Positions 5,580 to 6,217 of a stretch of 6,217 nt of DNA are shown here, piece by piece (positions within the stretch are counted from its first letter, which is position 1; every line of letters starts with the position of its first letter). This DNA is from Deltaproteobacteria bacterium (lineage in GTDB: Bacteria > Desulfobacterota > Desulfobacteria > Desulfobacterales > ETH-SRB1): contig QMMZ01000135.1 in assembly GCA_003647525.1 (NCBI GenBank), forward strand, positions 1-6,217, written 5' to 3'. The translations under genes and the position numbers were made by a program. Below the pieces are notes generated by a model. It was not told the origin of the DNA. It ran no database searches and worked only from the letters and a program-made list of their open reading frames with translations.

Positions 5580-6217
5580 ATGGAGGATTTGACCAAAAGT
5601 ATTGTTATTCCACTGGATGGTTCCAAGAATTCTTTGAGATCACTGGAGTATATTAATCTTATCTACGGGCCAGGTCATAACCTTGAAGTAAGCCTCATTC
5701 ACATTCTCCCCTCTTTGCCGCCAATATTAACAGATAATAAATCAATGGATAAAAAAAGCCGGGCCAGGTTGAAGTCTGTAGAAAAAAAGAACGAAGAGAT
5801 GGCTGAACAAATTTTATCAGAAGCCAAAAATATACTTCTAACCAAAGGTTTTAATGAAGAAAAAATTAAAACGTGCTGTCAAAAAAGAGGGATTACCGTT
5901 GCTCAGGATATCTGCAACTGTGCGTCAATTAAACAGGTAGATACTATACTTCTGACCAAGCGGGGAAGAACTGAAATAAAAAGTTTTTTTATGGGTGAAG
6001 TCTCCACCAGGCTGGTTGAATACCGCAGAAATAATCCGGTATGGATATTAGAAGGTGGTATTGATTCAAAAAATGTGCTGGTCTGCGTTGATAACTCCGA
6101 AAACGCTCTAAGGGCTGTTGATCACGTCGGTTTCATGCTCTCCGGAACCGATTGTCATATAACCATTTTTCACACCATGAAGCATTTAAGCCGTTTTGTT
6201 CCCATGCAGGTACTTGA
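5580..6217 (+). CDS. Universal stress protein (UspA) with two tandem domains, partial at the right edge
   Basis: I translated 212 residues from ATG at 5580, preceded by AAGGAG (5567-5572) with 7 bases of spacing. Domain 1 (about residues 6-157) opens with SIVIPLDGSKNSLRSLEYI (7-25) and ends at a strand NNPVWILEGG (151-160). A second domain opens with KNVLVCVDNSENALRAVDHV (164-183) and is truncated. Two-domain Usp proteins are about 280-310 residues, so a third is missing. The nucleotide-binding signature G-x2-G-x9-G-S/T of ATP-binding Usp domains reads T126-x2-G129-x9-G139-E140, so the first Gly and the Ser/Thr are replaced and domain 1 may not bind ATP. It lies 95 bases downstream of mrpORP on the same strand, so cotranscription is possible but not shown. 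The substrate or partner is unknown. Confidence 0.88.
   Translation, partial: MEDLTKSIVIPLDGSKNSLRSLEYINLIYGPGHNLEVSLIHILPSLPPILTDNKSMDKKSRARLKSVEKKNEEMAEQILSEAKNILLTKGFNEEKIKTCCQKRGITVAQDICNCASIKQVDTILLTKRGRTEIKSFFMGEVSTRLVEYRRNNPVWILEGGIDSKNVLVCVDNSENALRAVDHVGFMLSGTDCHITIFHTMKHLSRFVPMQVL

Overview
This 6.2 kb window is AT-rich chromosomal DNA, most likely from an anaerobic, sulfate-reducer-type bacterium (Desulfobacterota, the former Deltaproteobacteria). That assignment is inferred. It rests on a DUF134 regulator, a NifX/orange-protein-like protein and an Mrp ATPase fused to an ORP-like domain lying together, on a large cysteine-rich ferredoxin-like protein, and on a class 1B dihydroorotate dehydrogenase. 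No rRNA, tRNA, CRISPR array or transposase was seen, and no stretch over 300 bases lacks a gene.

Left part, minus strand (1-870). A type II toxin-antitoxin pair reads leftward: a DUF1778 ribbon-helix-helix antitoxin (406-675) and a GNAT acetyltransferase toxin that starts in a 4-base ATGA overlap and runs off the left edge. The pair has a near-consensus sigma-70 promoter (TTGACA-17-TATATT), a perfect 19-base palindrome just upstream of the -35 box, and a 10-base direct repeat, both candidate operator elements. Upstream of it, also leftward, is pyrD (870-1790), the catalytic subunit of NAD-dependent dihydroorotate dehydrogenase. No pyrK partner lies in the window.

Middle (1791-3234). A 136-base AT-rich divergent intergenic region separates pyrD from a rightward gene for a 435-residue iron-sulfur protein. 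It has an N-terminal winged-helix-like region, a CxCRH/NCCGCCC cysteine-rich centre and two C-terminal [4Fe-4S] ferredoxin motifs, with 21 cysteines in all. It could couple redox or cluster status to another activity; its exact role is unknown.

Right part, plus strand (3331-6217). A DUF134 HTH/zinc-ribbon protein, a small NifX/ORP-like protein (4 bases downstream) and, after a repeat-bearing spacer, a MrpORP ATPase form a set resembling the orange-protein (ORP) locus of Desulfovibrio. A tandem UspA protein begins 95 bases further on and is cut by the right edge. MrpORP has a perfectly placed internal ribosome-binding site and ATG at its domain junction, so the gene may also yield a free ORP-like domain.

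A shared feature of the intergenic DNA is degenerate repeats with a strict 7-base period, at 847-862, 4131-4165, 4236-4263 and 5511-5556. The second and third are inverted relative to each other and could form a long imperfect hairpin just upstream of the mrpORP ribosome-binding site.
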